A DNA stretch of 6,876 nt. Origin: Candidatus Omnitrophota bacterium (GTDB lineage Bacteria; Omnitrophota; 4484-213). The DNA lies in assembly GCA_030639955.1 (NCBI GenBank), contig DAOWKH010000013.1, positions 1 to 6,876 of the forward strand. Reading direction: 5' to 3'. Each line of letters begins with the position of its first letter. Position 1 is the first letter of the stretch. A program made the translations under genes and the position numbers. The notes beneath the pieces are model-generated. The model did no database searches and was not told the DNA's origin. It saw nothing but the letters and a program-made list of their open reading frames with translations. Positions 1-6,716 of the stretch are shown piece by piece.

Positions 1-32
<32 letters not shown>

Positions 33-98
33 GTTGCTATTTATCATTTTTGCCCTGTTATGTAACTGTTATTTTATAGACATAGCATCATTTATAAT

Positions 99-126
99 AG
101 TTTACCTTAAAATTTAATTTTGTCAA
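99..126 (-). promoter_or_regulatory. Possible sigma70-type promoter reading leftward out of the window
   Basis: On the minus strand a perfect -35 box TTGACA (121-126) is followed after 16 nt by TAAACT (99-104), a 4/6 match to TATAAT. The surroundings are AT-rich, and the spacer holds a small palindrome (109-121, AAAATT arms). It lies just downstream of the ftsK stop, so it could drive the next gene to the left, which is outside the window. AT-rich DNA produces such matches by chance, so this is tentative. I see no intrinsic terminator between the ftsK stop and this site. Confidence 0.35.
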
Positions 127-134
127 GGAGTAAC

Positions 135-2180
135 CTAAGGAACAAGTATCTCCCGGGGTTTGCTTCCCTGTAAAGGACCGACAACTCCCTCTTCTTCCAT
201 CATATCAATAATCCGGGCGGCGCGGGAATAACCAAGCCCCAGACGCCTTTGCAACAGAGAAACAGAGGCGTGCTTGGTCTGCAAAACGAGATTTACTGCC
301 TCCTCATAGAGTTCATCTTTCTCTAAACTCACTCTGCCTTCCTTGGTTTCTTTCTTTAAGATTTCCTCATTGTAGACCGGCTTGCGCTGTTTTTTTAAAA
401 AGTCAACTACCCTCTCTATTTCCTCATCAAAGACCAATGTTCCCTGCGCCCGTGTAGGTTTAGCCGAACCGGGCTGGAGAAAAAGCATATCTCCATTCCC
501 TAACAGTTTATCTGCTCCGTTGACATCCAGCACTGTGCGGGAATCAACCTTGGTAGCGACTTTAAAAGAAATGCGCGCCGGGAAATTCGCCTTGATTACT
601 CCAGTGATTACATCTACCGAGGGACGCTGGGTAGCCAGAATAATATGAATTCCTACTGCCCGCGAGAGCTGGGCTAAACGGGTAATTGCCCCTTCTACCT
701 GTTTGGGAGCAATCATCATCAAATCGGCTAATTCATCAACAACAATAATAATATAGGGCAAATTATCCTTCGATTTTTCATTATAGAGCTTAACATTGCG
801 CACACCAGCCGCTGCCAATAGCTGGAATCTCCTCTCCATCTCCCCCACTGCCCAATTCAGCGCCAACCCTGCTTTTTTGGCTTCAGTAACTGCCGGACAA
901 AGAAGATGGGGAATATCATTAAAACAAGCAAGTTCAACCATCTTGGGGTCGATGATTAAAAGTTTTAATTCGTCAGGAGAGAATCTAAACAAAAAATTGA
1001 TAATCAGATTATTCACGCAAACTGTCTTCCCGCTACCGGTAGTCCCGGCAATCAAAAGGTGGGGCATCTCGTCTAAATCAGCGAGCAGCGGCATCCCGGA
1101 TACATCCTTTCCCAGACCCAAAGGGATAACAAAATTGCTCTTGCGAAACCCTTCAGAGTTCAAAATCTCCTGGCAGTAAACCAGCACTGTTGATGGATTG
1201 GGAACCTCCAGCCCCACCGCTGCTTTGCCCGGAATAGGGGTAATAAAACGCACACTCTCTGCCCTCATCGCCAGAGCGATATTGTCAGCGAGCCCTACAA
1301 TTCTATTGATCTTTATCCCGGGTGCAGGCAGAAGTTCATAACGGGTAATTGCCGGTCCACGGTCTATGTTGGTAACCCTCGCTTCAATTCCAAAATCAAG
1401 CAGTGTTCCTTCTAAAATCTTGGCATTTGCCTGCAGGTCATCTTTAATCTTTCTTTGTTCGGGAGGGGGTGGAGATTTGAGAAGGTTGAGTGAAGGAAGT
1501 TGATATGGATGCTCTGCTGATGGAGAAGGATAAGCTCCCTCTTTGGGTATCTGCTTCTTGGGCAATTGTTCAACAGTTGCTTTTTCAAACAAGGGCTGAC
1601 GGGAAATCTTTATGCGGGGTTTCTTGACCTCCTTTTCCCTGGCGGGGACAGTTTTCGCCCTAACTAATAAAGCCCCTGCTTTTTTGGCTATCTTAAAAAG
1701 AAAGGGGAGCTGTAAAATATCCTTGATTAAAAGGAAAGAAGGAATGAGAAAAATAGCAATTATAATGTAGGTGCCATTGCCAAAATATCTGTTTAAATTA
1801 GAAAAGAGATAGACCCCTAAAATCCCTCCCTGCCCGATATCGCTTTTTCTACTCAATGCTGCGGATAAACAAAGAATAAAGATAAAAGCGCCGGCAGATT
1901 GAATGAAAAAGGATTTCTGCTTACCATGTTCTTTGAATCTATCTATTCCTAAAAGCAAACAAATCAGGGGGATTAAATAAGCCGAAAATCCTATTGCAGA
2001 AAAAAGGAAAAAGGAAAGATATGCTCCTACTATACCGCCATAATTCTGGCAAGGAGAATTGGGGTAGGAACTAAAAAAGGGAAGGTCGGTCTCCTGGAAA
2101 GAAAACAAACAAAAGACGGTAAATAAAGCGATACCAAAGAGAAGCAAGCTAATTAGTTTATCTTTATAGCTTTTGTCCAT
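135..2180 (-). CDS. ftsK: DNA translocase FtsK/SpoIIIE
   Basis: Membrane-anchored, ATP-driven DNA pump that moves chromosome termini through the closing septum and, in many bacteria, activates XerCD dimer resolution at dif. The 681-residue protein has about four hydrophobic segments (roughly 8-28, 47-79, 91-110, 136-156) and a basic, proline-rich linker (about 165-245). The RecA-like motor has Walker A AGTTGSGKT (378-386), Walker B IIIVVDE (477-483) and the family motif LATQRPSVDVITG (515-527). A C-terminal winged-helix gamma domain (about 622-681) ends in GSKPREILVP, the part that reads KOPS/SRS sites in known members. Length is near SpoIIIE and shorter than E. coli FtsK because the linker is short. 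It starts at ATG with AGGA 4 nt upstream, 9 nt after the uppP stop, so it is probably cotranscribed with uppP. The frame is intact, and identification is secure. Whether it acts at division or in another translocation role is inferred from the family. Confidence 0.96.
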   Translation of the reverse strand: MDKSYKDKLISLLLFGIALFTVFCLFSFQETDLPFFSSYPNSPCQNYGGIVGAYLSFFLFSAIGFSAYLIPLICLLLGIDRFKEHGKQKSFFIQSAGAFIFILCLSAALSRKSDIGQGGILGVYLFSNLNRYFGNGTYIIIAIFLIPSFLLIKDILQLPFLFKIAKKAGALLVRAKTVPAREKEVKKPRIKISRQPLFEKATVEQLPKKQIPKEGAYPSPSAEHPYQLPSLNLLKSPPPPEQRKIKDDLQANAKILEGTLLDFGIEARVTNIDRGPAITRYELLPAPGIKINRIVGLADNIALAMRAESVRFITPIPGKAAVGLEVPNPSTVLVYCQEILNSEGFRKSNFVIPLGLGKDVSGMPLLADLDEMPHLLIAGTTGSGKTVCVNNLIINFLFRFSPDELKLLIIDPKMVELACFNDIPHLLCPAVTEAKKAGLALNWAVGEMERRFQLLAAAGVRNVKLYNEKSKDNLPYIIIVVDELADLMMIAPKQVEGAITRLAQLSRAVGIHIILATQRPSVDVITGVIKANFPARISFKVATKVDSRTVLDVNGADKLLGNGDMLFLQPGSAKPTRAQGTLVFDEEIERVVDFLKKQRKPVYNEEILKKETKEGRVSLEKDELYEEAVNLVLQTKHASVSLLQRRLGLGYSRAARIIDMMEEEGVVGPLQGSKPREILVP

Positions 2181-2189
2181 TCTGTCCTG

Positions 2190-2978
2190 TCATAACATTA
2201 AAACTCCTATCCCCACTACAAAACAATAAATCGCAAAGACATAAAACCTGCCCTTTTTTATGAGATGGAGCAGAAACTTCAGACAAAAAAATCCCACTAT
2301 TGCGCTTATAAGCATCCCCACAATCAGATCAAAATTCCATCCTAATCTGAAATCTCTGATTTTGAATAGGAGCGCTCCCGAAACAGCAGGGATAGAAAGC
2401 AAAAAAGAAAACTTAAATGCAGATTCTTTGCTTAAACCGCAGATAAGCCCTGTAGAGATTGTTGAACCGCTGCGCGAAATCCCCGGAATCAGAGCTATTC
2501 CCTGAGCAAAACCGATTAAAAGAGCGAAAAAGGCACTGGGCCTTTTCTCTTGTTTCTTATCCACAGGGATAGACCCTACTAATTCCTTTAAAGGAGGGGT
2601 CTTATTACAACGAGAGGCAATATCTCCGGCTAACAACCATATTCCAGTTATCAGGAGCATTGCCCCTACACGTCTAACATTTACAAATAAGCGGGCAAAT
2701 ATATCCCCGCCCAAAAAGCCAATTATAGCCGTAGGGATAGAAGCAAGGATGAGCAAAAAAAGCAATTTTTTTTTCCTGCAGAATAAAGCGATAATATCCT
2801 TACGGAAAAATGCCAGTAAAGCAAGCAGGGTTCCGAGATGGACAAAGATATCAAAAACAAAATCCTGCCTGATTTTTAAAAGGTGATGCAGGATTATCAA
2901 ATGCCCTGAACTACTTACCGGTAGGAACTCTGTTGCCCCCTGAACTACTCCGGAAATCACTGCTTGCCAAAAAGTCAT
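2190..2978 (-). CDS. uppP: Undecaprenyl-diphosphatase UppP (BacA)
   Basis: Integral membrane phosphatase that converts undecaprenyl pyrophosphate to undecaprenyl phosphate, supplying the lipid carrier for peptidoglycan and other envelope polymers; overexpression of family members gives bacitracin resistance. The 262-residue length is typical. The (E/Q)xxxE motif is Q13-x3-E17, running into EFLPVSSSGH (17-26, with H26). The second signature, PGISRSGST, is at 165-173, with R169 matching the essential arginine of the E. coli enzyme. Multiple hydrophobic segments cover most of the length, with a polar stretch at about 122-147. The ATG overlaps the atpG stop as ATGA, so its translation is probably coupled to the ATP synthase gamma subunit, and ftsK follows after 9 nt. 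uppP is not a usual member of atp operons. All key residues are present and nothing suggests decay. Confidence 0.96.
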   Translation of the reverse strand: MTFWQAVISGVVQGATEFLPVSSSGHLIILHHLLKIRQDFVFDIFVHLGTLLALLAFFRKDIIALFCRKKKLLFLLILASIPTAIIGFLGGDIFARLFVNVRRVGAMLLITGIWLLAGDIASRCNKTPPLKELVGSIPVDKKQEKRPSAFFALLIGFAQGIALIPGISRSGSTISTGLICGLSKESAFKFSFLLSIPAVSGALLFKIRDFRLGWNFDLIVGMLISAIVGFFCLKFLLHLIKKGRFYVFAIYCFVVGIGVLML

Positions 2979-3784
2979 CCGTATATCTCTCGCGTAATCG
3001 CTGTCTGACGGGCGCGGTTGAATTGCTGGGTTAATTCCTCTACGAGCTTATCGGCATTATCTGCCGCATATTCCATCGCCTTTATTCGTTCCAACTCTTC
3101 AGCGCACCTTGATTCTAATAATGCCTGTCGGATCTGCGCCGAGATGCACTCAGGAAGCAAGTCGCCAATAATTTCTTCCGCAGCAGGTTCAAATAGAAAT
3201 TTCTTCTTAGTAGCGTCTCTCTGCTCTAAATCATCTTCTAAGGGCAATAATTTTACTAAAATAATAGCATCCAAAAGTCCGGGTTTTAATTTGTAATAAA
3301 TTAGATAAACCTCTCTCCATTTATTCTCTGAATAAAAAGAGAGGGCATCCCTGCTTATTTGTTGAGAAATCTCGTTTAATTCTTCTCTTTTCGGCTGGCC
3401 ATATTCTTTAACTACTGCATACCCCTTACGTTTAAAATAATGGATTCCCTTTTTGCCAATTACAATCAGCTGACAGGAGTGAGATTTCAAAAAATGCTCA
3501 CTCCTTTGAGTAATTCTACTATTGAAACTACCGCATAAACCGCTTTGGGAGGTAATAACAATTAGGCCTGTAGCGCCCTCAGGACGCTTCTTATTAGCCC
3601 TATGCTTCTCTCCCTGCACTGTGAGCAACAAATCTCTGAGCTTCTCTGTATAACTGCGTCCCTCTAAAGTTCTCTTTTCTATCTTCTTCAGGCGCACCAC
3701 CGCCACCAACTTCATTGCATTGGTAATTCCCTCAATCTCTCTTATGCCTCCGATTCTGCTTTTTATCTCTCTTAGTTTACTCAC
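2975..3784 (-). CDS. atpG: F-type ATP synthase gamma subunit
   Basis: Central rotor shaft of F1, whose coiled coil turns inside the alpha3beta3 head and passes torque between the c ring and the catalytic sites. The 269-residue protein starts MSKLREIKSRI and has the conserved N-terminal helix with GITNAMKLVA. The Rossmann-like core has SGLCGSFN (about residues 81-88), and the C-terminal helix has ADNADKLVEELTQQFNRARQTAITRE. The start is GTG, overlapping the atpA stop as GTGA; the standard N-terminus and a strong upstream AAGGTGGG support it. The protein ends at REIYG, about eight residues earlier than E. coli gamma, which continues for ten residues after the equivalent ITQEL. It lies in its usual place after atpA, but uppP follows instead of atpD, overlapping as ATGA. 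Identification is secure. Confidence 0.96.
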   Translation of the reverse strand: MSKLREIKSRIGGIREIEGITNAMKLVAVVRLKKIEKRTLEGRSYTEKLRDLLLTVQGEKHRANKKRPEGATGLIVITSQSGLCGSFNSRITQRSEHFLKSHSCQLIVIGKKGIHYFKRKGYAVVKEYGQPKREELNEISQQISRDALSFYSENKWREVYLIYYKLKPGLLDAIILVKLLPLEDDLEQRDATKKKFLFEPAAEEIIGDLLPECISAQIRQALLESRCAEELERIKAMEYAADNADKLVEELTQQFNRARQTAITREIYG

Positions 3785-5328
3785 TTTATACCCACCTTCA
3801 GCGAGTCCCCTTTCACGAACTTCCCCTTAAACTCCTCAATCGCCTTTTTTAGAGATGCCTCTAAGTCCTTGCTTAATTCTTTTTTCTCTTTAATCGCTTT
3901 CAGAATTTGAGGGTGTTGTCCCTGAAAAAAGCTGAGAATCTCGGATTCAAATCGGCTAATGTCTTGTAACGAAATATCATCCAAAAAACCGCGGATGCCA
4001 CAAAATATAATCAGTATCTGCTCAGCTACATCCATCGGTGAATACTGTCTCTGCTTAAGCACCTCTACTAAACGGGCACCTCTACGCAATTGGGCCTCGG
4101 TGGTTTTATCTAATTCACTCCCAAATTTGGTAAAGCTTTCCATCTCGCGATACTGGGCAAGCTCTAAACGCAGCTTTCCGGCTACCTCTTTCATCGCCTT
4201 GATCTGGGCGTTCCCGCCTACCCGTGAAACACTTAGTCCTACATTTATCGCCGGCTTGACTCCTTGATAGAAAAGGTTGGTTTCTAAATAAATCTGGCCA
4301 TCAGTGATAGAAATAAGATTGGTGGGGATATAAGTAGAGATATCCCCGGCTTGGGTTTCGATAATCGGCAGGGCGGTTAACGAACCCCCTCCGGCTTCCT
4401 TGTTTGCCTTTGCCGCTCGTTCTAACAAGCGCGAATGGGTGTAGAAAATATCTCCGGGATAAGCTTCGCGTCCGGCTGGACGACGCAATAAGAGAGAAAT
4501 CTGACGATAACTCTGGGCGTGTTTAGAAAGGTCGTCATAGATAATTAAAACATCTTTCCCTTGTTCACGGAAATACTCTCCCAGGGCACAACCGCTGTAA
4601 GGAGCAATATATTGCAAAGGAGCGGGCTGATGCGCCGGGACCGAAATTATGGTTGTATAGGCCATTGCCCCTTCTCTTTTTAGACGATAAAAAATACGGG
4701 CGACATTGGATTCCTTCTGCCCAATGGCTACATAGATGCAAAGAACATCCTTATCTTTCTGATTCAAAATAGTATCAATTGTTAGAGCGGTTTTGCCGGT
4801 TTGACGGTCGCCAATGATTAGCTCTCTCTGCCCTTTGCCGATAGGAATCATCGAATCAATCGCCTTAATCCCGGTTTGCAAAGGTCGCTTTACCGGTTCT
4901 CTCTCCACTACCCCCAATGCCTCATTCTCAATCGGGCGGTAATCCCTGACCCTGATGGCCGGTCGGTCATCTAAAGGTTCGCCCAGGGAGTTAACCACTC
5001 TTCCGAGAAGTTCTTTGCCTACCGGGAATTTAACTACTCCGCCGGTAGAAAAAACCTCATCTCCTTCCTTCACCAATCTATCGGGACCAAAAAGAATGGC
5101 TCCGATGCTCTCTTCCTCTAAATTCAAAGCCATCCCCTGTATTTTTTTATCACTGCCGGAAGAAAAAACAAGCAATTCATTTGCCATTGCCTGCCTTAAA
5201 CCATAAATCTGGGCTACCCCGTCACCAACTTCTACTACTATTCCTTTTTCTTTAAGCTCTAACTTATCCTCAAAATGCTCGATACTGCTTTTGATTATCT
5301 TGGTTATTTCCTCAGTTCTTATTTCCAT
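3781..5328 (-). CDS. atpA: F-type ATP synthase alpha subunit
   Basis: Non-catalytic nucleotide-binding subunit that alternates with beta in the F1 head. With ATG at 5328 the protein is 515 residues and begins MEIRTEEITKIIK, the usual alpha N-terminus. It has the beta-barrel region (about 25-95), P-loop GDRQTGKT (173-180), Walker B LIIYDD (261-266) and the alpha/beta signature PAINVGLSVS (359-368). R369 matches the arginine that reaches into the neighbouring beta site. The C-terminal domain contains QYREMESFTKFGSELD (392-407). An in-frame TTG 42 nt upstream would add 14 residues that are also atpH coding sequence; the AGGTG box 7 nt before the ATG and family alignment favour the ATG. The gene overlaps atpH by 10 nt and atpG by 4 nt, suggesting translational coupling. 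Its partner beta (atpD) is not encoded in the window. Confidence 0.97.
   Translation of the reverse strand: MEIRTEEITKIIKSSIEHFEDKLELKEKGIVVEVGDGVAQIYGLRQAMANELLVFSSGSDKKIQGMALNLEEESIGAILFGPDRLVKEGDEVFSTGGVVKFPVGKELLGRVVNSLGEPLDDRPAIRVRDYRPIENEALGVVEREPVKRPLQTGIKAIDSMIPIGKGQRELIIGDRQTGKTALTIDTILNQKDKDVLCIYVAIGQKESNVARIFYRLKREGAMAYTTIISVPAHQPAPLQYIAPYSGCALGEYFREQGKDVLIIYDDLSKHAQSYRQISLLLRRPAGREAYPGDIFYTHSRLLERAAKANKEAGGGSLTALPIIETQAGDISTYIPTNLISITDGQIYLETNLFYQGVKPAINVGLSVSRVGGNAQIKAMKEVAGKLRLELAQYREMESFTKFGSELDKTTEAQLRRGARLVEVLKQRQYSPMDVAEQILIIFCGIRGFLDDISLQDISRFESEILSFFQGQHPQILKAIKEKKELSKDLEASLKKAIEEFKGKFVKGDSLKVGIK
3791..3798 (-). promoter_or_regulatory. Ribosome binding site for the GTG start of atpG
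   Basis: AAGGTGGG on the minus strand, inside the last codons of atpA, ends 6 nt before the GTG at 3784. It is one of the best Shine-Dalgarno matches in the window and supports the non-ATG start of atpG. Confidence 0.7.
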
Positions 5329-5849
5329 AGCGCCGCACCTATCTTCTCTAATCTTGTCCTGACCGTCCAATCATAAACCCTGCCGAGATATTCAATCTTT
5401 ATTCCGCCAATTAATTCGTCATCAATCCTTTCTTTTATTTCTATCTTCTTATCGGTAATTTGCTCCATCACCTTGACGAGCATTTCTCTTTCTGAGCGAG
5501 ATAAAGGAAAGGCCGAAGATACAATTGTTTCAATAGTATTATAAAATTCTCGGCGAAGAAGTTTATATTTCTCAAAAATTTCCCCTAAATTCCTTATTCT
5601 ATTTTTTTCAACCAATAGCTTCAAAAAGTTTATACTTTCTTTGCTTATCCGGGGAAAAACTTCTGTGAAAATCTTCTGCTTTTTATTTTTCTCAATCTTG
5701 GGATGCAAAAGTATACTTTTTAAAAGAGGGTGGCTGTTAAAAATATCGCTGACAAAAGCTAAATCCTTCTCTACTTCTTTCACGAGCTTTCTTTCTCTGG
5801 TTAAAAGAAATAGAGCGAGGGCGTATCTTTTGGAGATGCTGGTATCCAT
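5319..5849 (-). CDS. atpH: F-type ATP synthase delta subunit (OSCP homologue)
   Basis: Peripheral-stalk protein that sits on top of F1 and ties the alpha3beta3 head to the b subunits. From ATG at 5849 it is 176 residues and begins MDTSISKRYALALF, the normal delta start (SxxxKRYAxALF). The helical N-terminal domain spans about 1-105, and the C-terminal domain holds the family signature around IDDELIGGIKIEYLGRVYDW (142-161), followed by TVRTRLEKI. A TTG at 5864 overlapping the atpF stop (TTGA) would add five residues. I prefer the ATG on alignment and start-codon grounds, though neither start has a well-spaced Shine-Dalgarno. A GGAGG-like run in the atpF tail lies too far upstream of both. The 3' end overlaps atpA by 10 nt. 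Identification is firm and the exact start moderately so. Confidence 0.93.
   Translation of the reverse strand: MDTSISKRYALALFLLTRERKLVKEVEKDLAFVSDIFNSHPLLKSILLHPKIEKNKKQKIFTEVFPRISKESINFLKLLVEKNRIRNLGEIFEKYKLLRREFYNTIETIVSSAFPLSRSEREMLVKVMEQITDKKIEIKERIDDELIGGIKIEYLGRVYDWTVRTRLEKIGAALWK
5336..5340 (-). promoter_or_regulatory. Ribosome binding site deciding the atpA start
   Basis: AGGTG on the minus strand lies within the 3' end of atpH, 7 nt before the ATG at 5328. Together with the MEIRTEEI N-terminus it picks this ATG over the in-frame TTG at 5370. Confidence 0.6.
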
Positions 5850-5860
5850 AACAGAAATTT

Positions 5861-6337
5861 TCAATTAGAAATTTTCTCTATTCCCTCCTTCACCAATCTC
5901 GCTTTATCCTTTTCGTTAATTTCTCTCTTTAATATCTTCTCGGCAATAGCTAAAGAAATACTGCTGGCTTCCTTCTTTAACTCCCCGCGGGTTTTCACTA
6001 TTTCTCTATTAATCCCTTCCTTTGCCTCGTCTAAAATCTGCTCTTTCTCCTTTTTTACCCTCTGTAAAAAACCCTTCCTGCCCTCCTCTATTTCTTTCTT
6101 GGCAAAATCCTTCCATTCTAATACCTGTTTTTGTGTTTCTCTTAAATTCTCTTGCGCCTGTTTAAACTCTCCCTCTGCTTTAGCTCTTTCCTTCTCGGCT
6201 TTCTCAATTTCGTCCTTTACATATTGCGCCCGCTGGTCTAAAAAATTAAGCAAAGGCCGATAAAATACCTTTGTTAGTATAAACATCAAAATGAGAAAAC
6301 TGATAACTTGGAGAATAAGGGTAAGATTAAGAGACAT
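5861..6337 (-). CDS. atpF: F-type ATP synthase b subunit
   Basis: Peripheral stalk of Fo, a dimer in most bacteria, that anchors in the membrane beside subunit a and reaches up to delta, holding the F1 head still. The 158-residue length is typical. One N-terminal membrane helix (about 5-27) is followed by KVFYRPLLNFLDQR (23-36), the usual hinge. A long, highly charged Lys/Glu-rich coiled coil then runs to about 135, with a final helix containing SLAIAEKILKREI. Only one b-type gene is present here, with no b' next to it. It follows the atpE stop after 10 nt and precedes atpH. The sequence before the ATG has no good Shine-Dalgarno, so translation may depend on ribosomes coming from atpE. Confidence 0.95.
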   Translation of the reverse strand: MSLNLTLILQVISFLILMFILTKVFYRPLLNFLDQRAQYVKDEIEKAEKERAKAEGEFKQAQENLRETQKQVLEWKDFAKKEIEEGRKGFLQRVKKEKEQILDEAKEGINREIVKTRGELKKEASSISLAIAEKILKREINEKDKARLVKEGIEKISN

Positions 6338-6347
6338 GATATTGAGC

Positions 6348-6614
6348 TTAAGTTACTACAAATATCAGCAATAAGGCGACTACGAGGGCATAGATTCCGG
6401 TGGATTCGGCAATAGCGTCGGCAATCAGCATTGTTCTAATAATTGGCCCCTGAAGCTCGGGTTGGCGGGCAATCCCCTCGCAGGCCTTTCCTCCTACAAA
6501 CCCCTCTCCTATTCCTGGCCCAATAGCCCCAAACCCCATAGCTATACCCGCTCCTAACAGAGCCGCCGCACGAATAATAACTTTTCCGTCAATTTCCATA
6601 TTTAATAAGTTCAT
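6348..6614 (-). CDS. atpE: F-type ATP synthase c subunit with two ion-site carboxylates
   Basis: Membrane rotor-ring subunit; each copy carries one coupling ion per rotation step. The 88-residue protein is a two-helix hairpin: helix 1 is about 12-46 with a glycine-rich packing stretch, the polar loop is ARQPE (49-53), and helix 2 is about 57-86. The essential carboxylate is E70 in AESTGIY, with S71, T72 and Y75, which match Na+ ligand positions of the Ilyobacter tartaricus ring. In helix 1 GPGIGEG has E37 where the Ilyobacter ring has its ligand Gln32, so two glutamates face each other; D66 lies one helical turn before E70. A stop codon two codons upstream of the ATG excludes longer forms, and Met6 is a possible internal start. 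The ATG lies inside an inverted repeat and has no clear Shine-Dalgarno. atpB is not upstream; rplU is. Confidence 0.95.
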   Translation of the reverse strand: MNLLNMEIDGKVIIRAAALLGAGIAMGFGAIGPGIGEGFVGGKACEGIARQPELQGPIIRTMLIADAIAESTGIYALVVALLLIFVVT

Positions 6615-6653
6615 AACTTACCGAAGTGCAAAGCACGACGTAAGTTATTGAAC
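6609..6653. repeat. Palindromic element A over the atpE start codon
   Basis: GTTCATAACTTAC (6609-6621) pairs with GTAAGTTATTGAAC (6640-6653): 13 base pairs with one bulged base. A small inner hairpin, GTGC-AAA-GCAC (6626-6636), sits in the loop. In mRNA the atpE start codon (6612-6614) falls inside the long stem. There is no T-tract on either strand, so it does not look like a terminator. It shares the 10-mer TGCAAAGCAC with element C. It may be a mobile or dispersed palindrome, or a translation control element. Confidence 0.8.
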
Positions 6654-6660
6654 GCATTGA

Positions 6661-6716
6661 ACCCTGTTAAATCCGCCTACGGCGGAATCCGCCAAAGGCG
6701 GATTATTTAACAGGGT
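6661..6716. repeat. Nested palindromic element B with two TCCGCC/GGCGGA hairpins
   Basis: A perfect 12-bp outer inverted repeat, ACCCTGTTAAAT (6661-6672) with ATTTAACAGGGT (6705-6716), encloses two hairpins: TCCGCC-TAC-GGCGGA (6672-6686) and AATCCGCC-AAA-GGCGGATT (6686-6704). It can fold as a three-way junction. Alternatively, the central GGCGGA-A-TCCGCC (6681-6693) can pair with itself while the outer arms extend, giving one long imperfect hairpin. No U-tract follows, so it is not a standard terminator. The compact nested form suggests a dispersed intergenic palindrome family. Confidence 0.85.

Noticed and set aside
53..60. CCCTGTTA shared with the outer arm of element B (6662-6669)
   Set aside because: An 8-base match is expected by chance at this scale, and the left copy has no matching inverted arm nearby.
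382..1179. Plus-strand open frames opposite ftsK, and similar ones opposite uppP, atpG, atpA and atpH
   Set aside because: They are antisense shadows of securely identified genes, have no recognisable domains and no upstream signals.
5329..5370. TTG at 5370 as the start of atpA, adding 14 residues
   Set aside because: The extra residues do not look like an alpha N-terminus and lie entirely within atpH; the ATG at 5328 has AGGTG 7 nt upstream and gives the standard MEIRTEEI start.
5850..5864. TTG at 5864 as the start of atpH
   Set aside because: It makes a neat TTGA overlap with the atpF stop, but TTG is rare, no well-spaced Shine-Dalgarno precedes it, and family alignment begins at the ATG at 5849. 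Kept only as an alternative.
6661..6716. tRNA or CRISPR-like unit in element B
   Set aside because: The cloverleaf-like shape lacks tRNA landmarks such as GTTCGA and an anticodon arm, and the TCCGCC units are inverted palindromes, not direct repeats with spacers.
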